The notes under the pieces were generated by a model that worked only from the letters and a program-made list of their open reading frames with translations, was not told where the DNA came from and did not search any database. Below are positions 30,626 to 30,675 of a stretch of DNA of 30,675 nt, one piece after another. Numbering within the stretch: the stretch's first letter is position 1; each line of letters opens with the position of its first letter. Made by a program: the position numbers and the translations under genes. This stretch comes from a virus, in IMG/VR virus record IMGVR_UViG_3300037487_000523, positions 1-30,675 of that record. One strand, 5' to 3'.

Positions 30626-30675
30626 TTTTGCCTCGCTTCTTCGCATGTTCATCATATTTCTTCATACGCCATAGC

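Noticed and set aside
30459-30665. N-terminal extension of the 111-residue protein
   Set aside because: It would overlap the Cys-containing small protein over its whole length, while the inner ATG makes an exact ATGA overlap with that gene's stop.
1-30675. tRNA genes, CRISPR arrays, insertion sequences, integrase or attachment sites
   Set aside because: None were seen: no cloverleaf, regularly spaced repeat, transposase or recombinase motif.

Overview
The window is a stretch of a tailed double-stranded DNA phage (or prophage) genome with a siphovirus-like plan: HK97-type head genes, head-tail connectors, a tail tube, a 1261-residue tape measure and a tail tip, with no sheath or contractile-tail gene visible. 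All genes but one lie on the minus strand, so the transcription order runs from the right end to the left. The genes are packed tightly, and eleven junctions are 4-base ATGA stop/start overlaps, which points to translationally coupled operons. Shine-Dalgarno sites are mostly strong and purine-rich, and GTG or TTG starts are frequent. The host cannot be named from the sequence. A Gram-negative host is an inference from an exported protein with a simple signal peptide and from a chromosomal-type parS-like site.

Right end (30.6-28.2 kb): two small zinc-ribbon proteins, two unrecognised small proteins, then a ParB/Srx-like nuclease-domain protein that overlaps a TET-associated glycosyltransferase-like protein. 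The last two look like part of a DNA hypermodification cassette whose oxygenase and methyltransferase would lie outside the window. A 32-residue microprotein, the probable small terminase subunit, a calcineurin-like phosphoesterase, a small HExxH metallopeptidase, a 61-residue protein and an exported His-rich protein follow (28.2-25.7 kb).

Packaging and head (25.8-18.8 kb): a lone plus-strand LysR-type helix-turn-helix gene lies between the exported protein and the large terminase. It carries a perfect 12-bp inverted repeat. Then come the large terminase, a portal fused to a Mu F/SPP1 gp7-like minor head domain, a prohead protease with a long possible scaffold extension, and the HK97-fold major capsid protein, which is followed by an intrinsic terminator.

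Fibre and decoration block (18.8-14.5 kb): five genes for probable fibre, spike or decoration proteins and a small fibre partner sit, unusually, between the capsid gene and the connector genes. Connector and tail (14.5-1 kb): a small protein, gp6-like connector, gp10-like protein, tail terminator and tail tube followed by a second intrinsic terminator. After these come the chaperones G and G-T, joined by a -1 frameshift on nine A residues, and then the tape measure. The tail tip follows: a distal tail-like protein with nine 14-residue repeats, a 48-residue microprotein, a tail hub containing a 14-bp parS-like palindrome, two small virion proteins and a long fibre that runs off the left edge.
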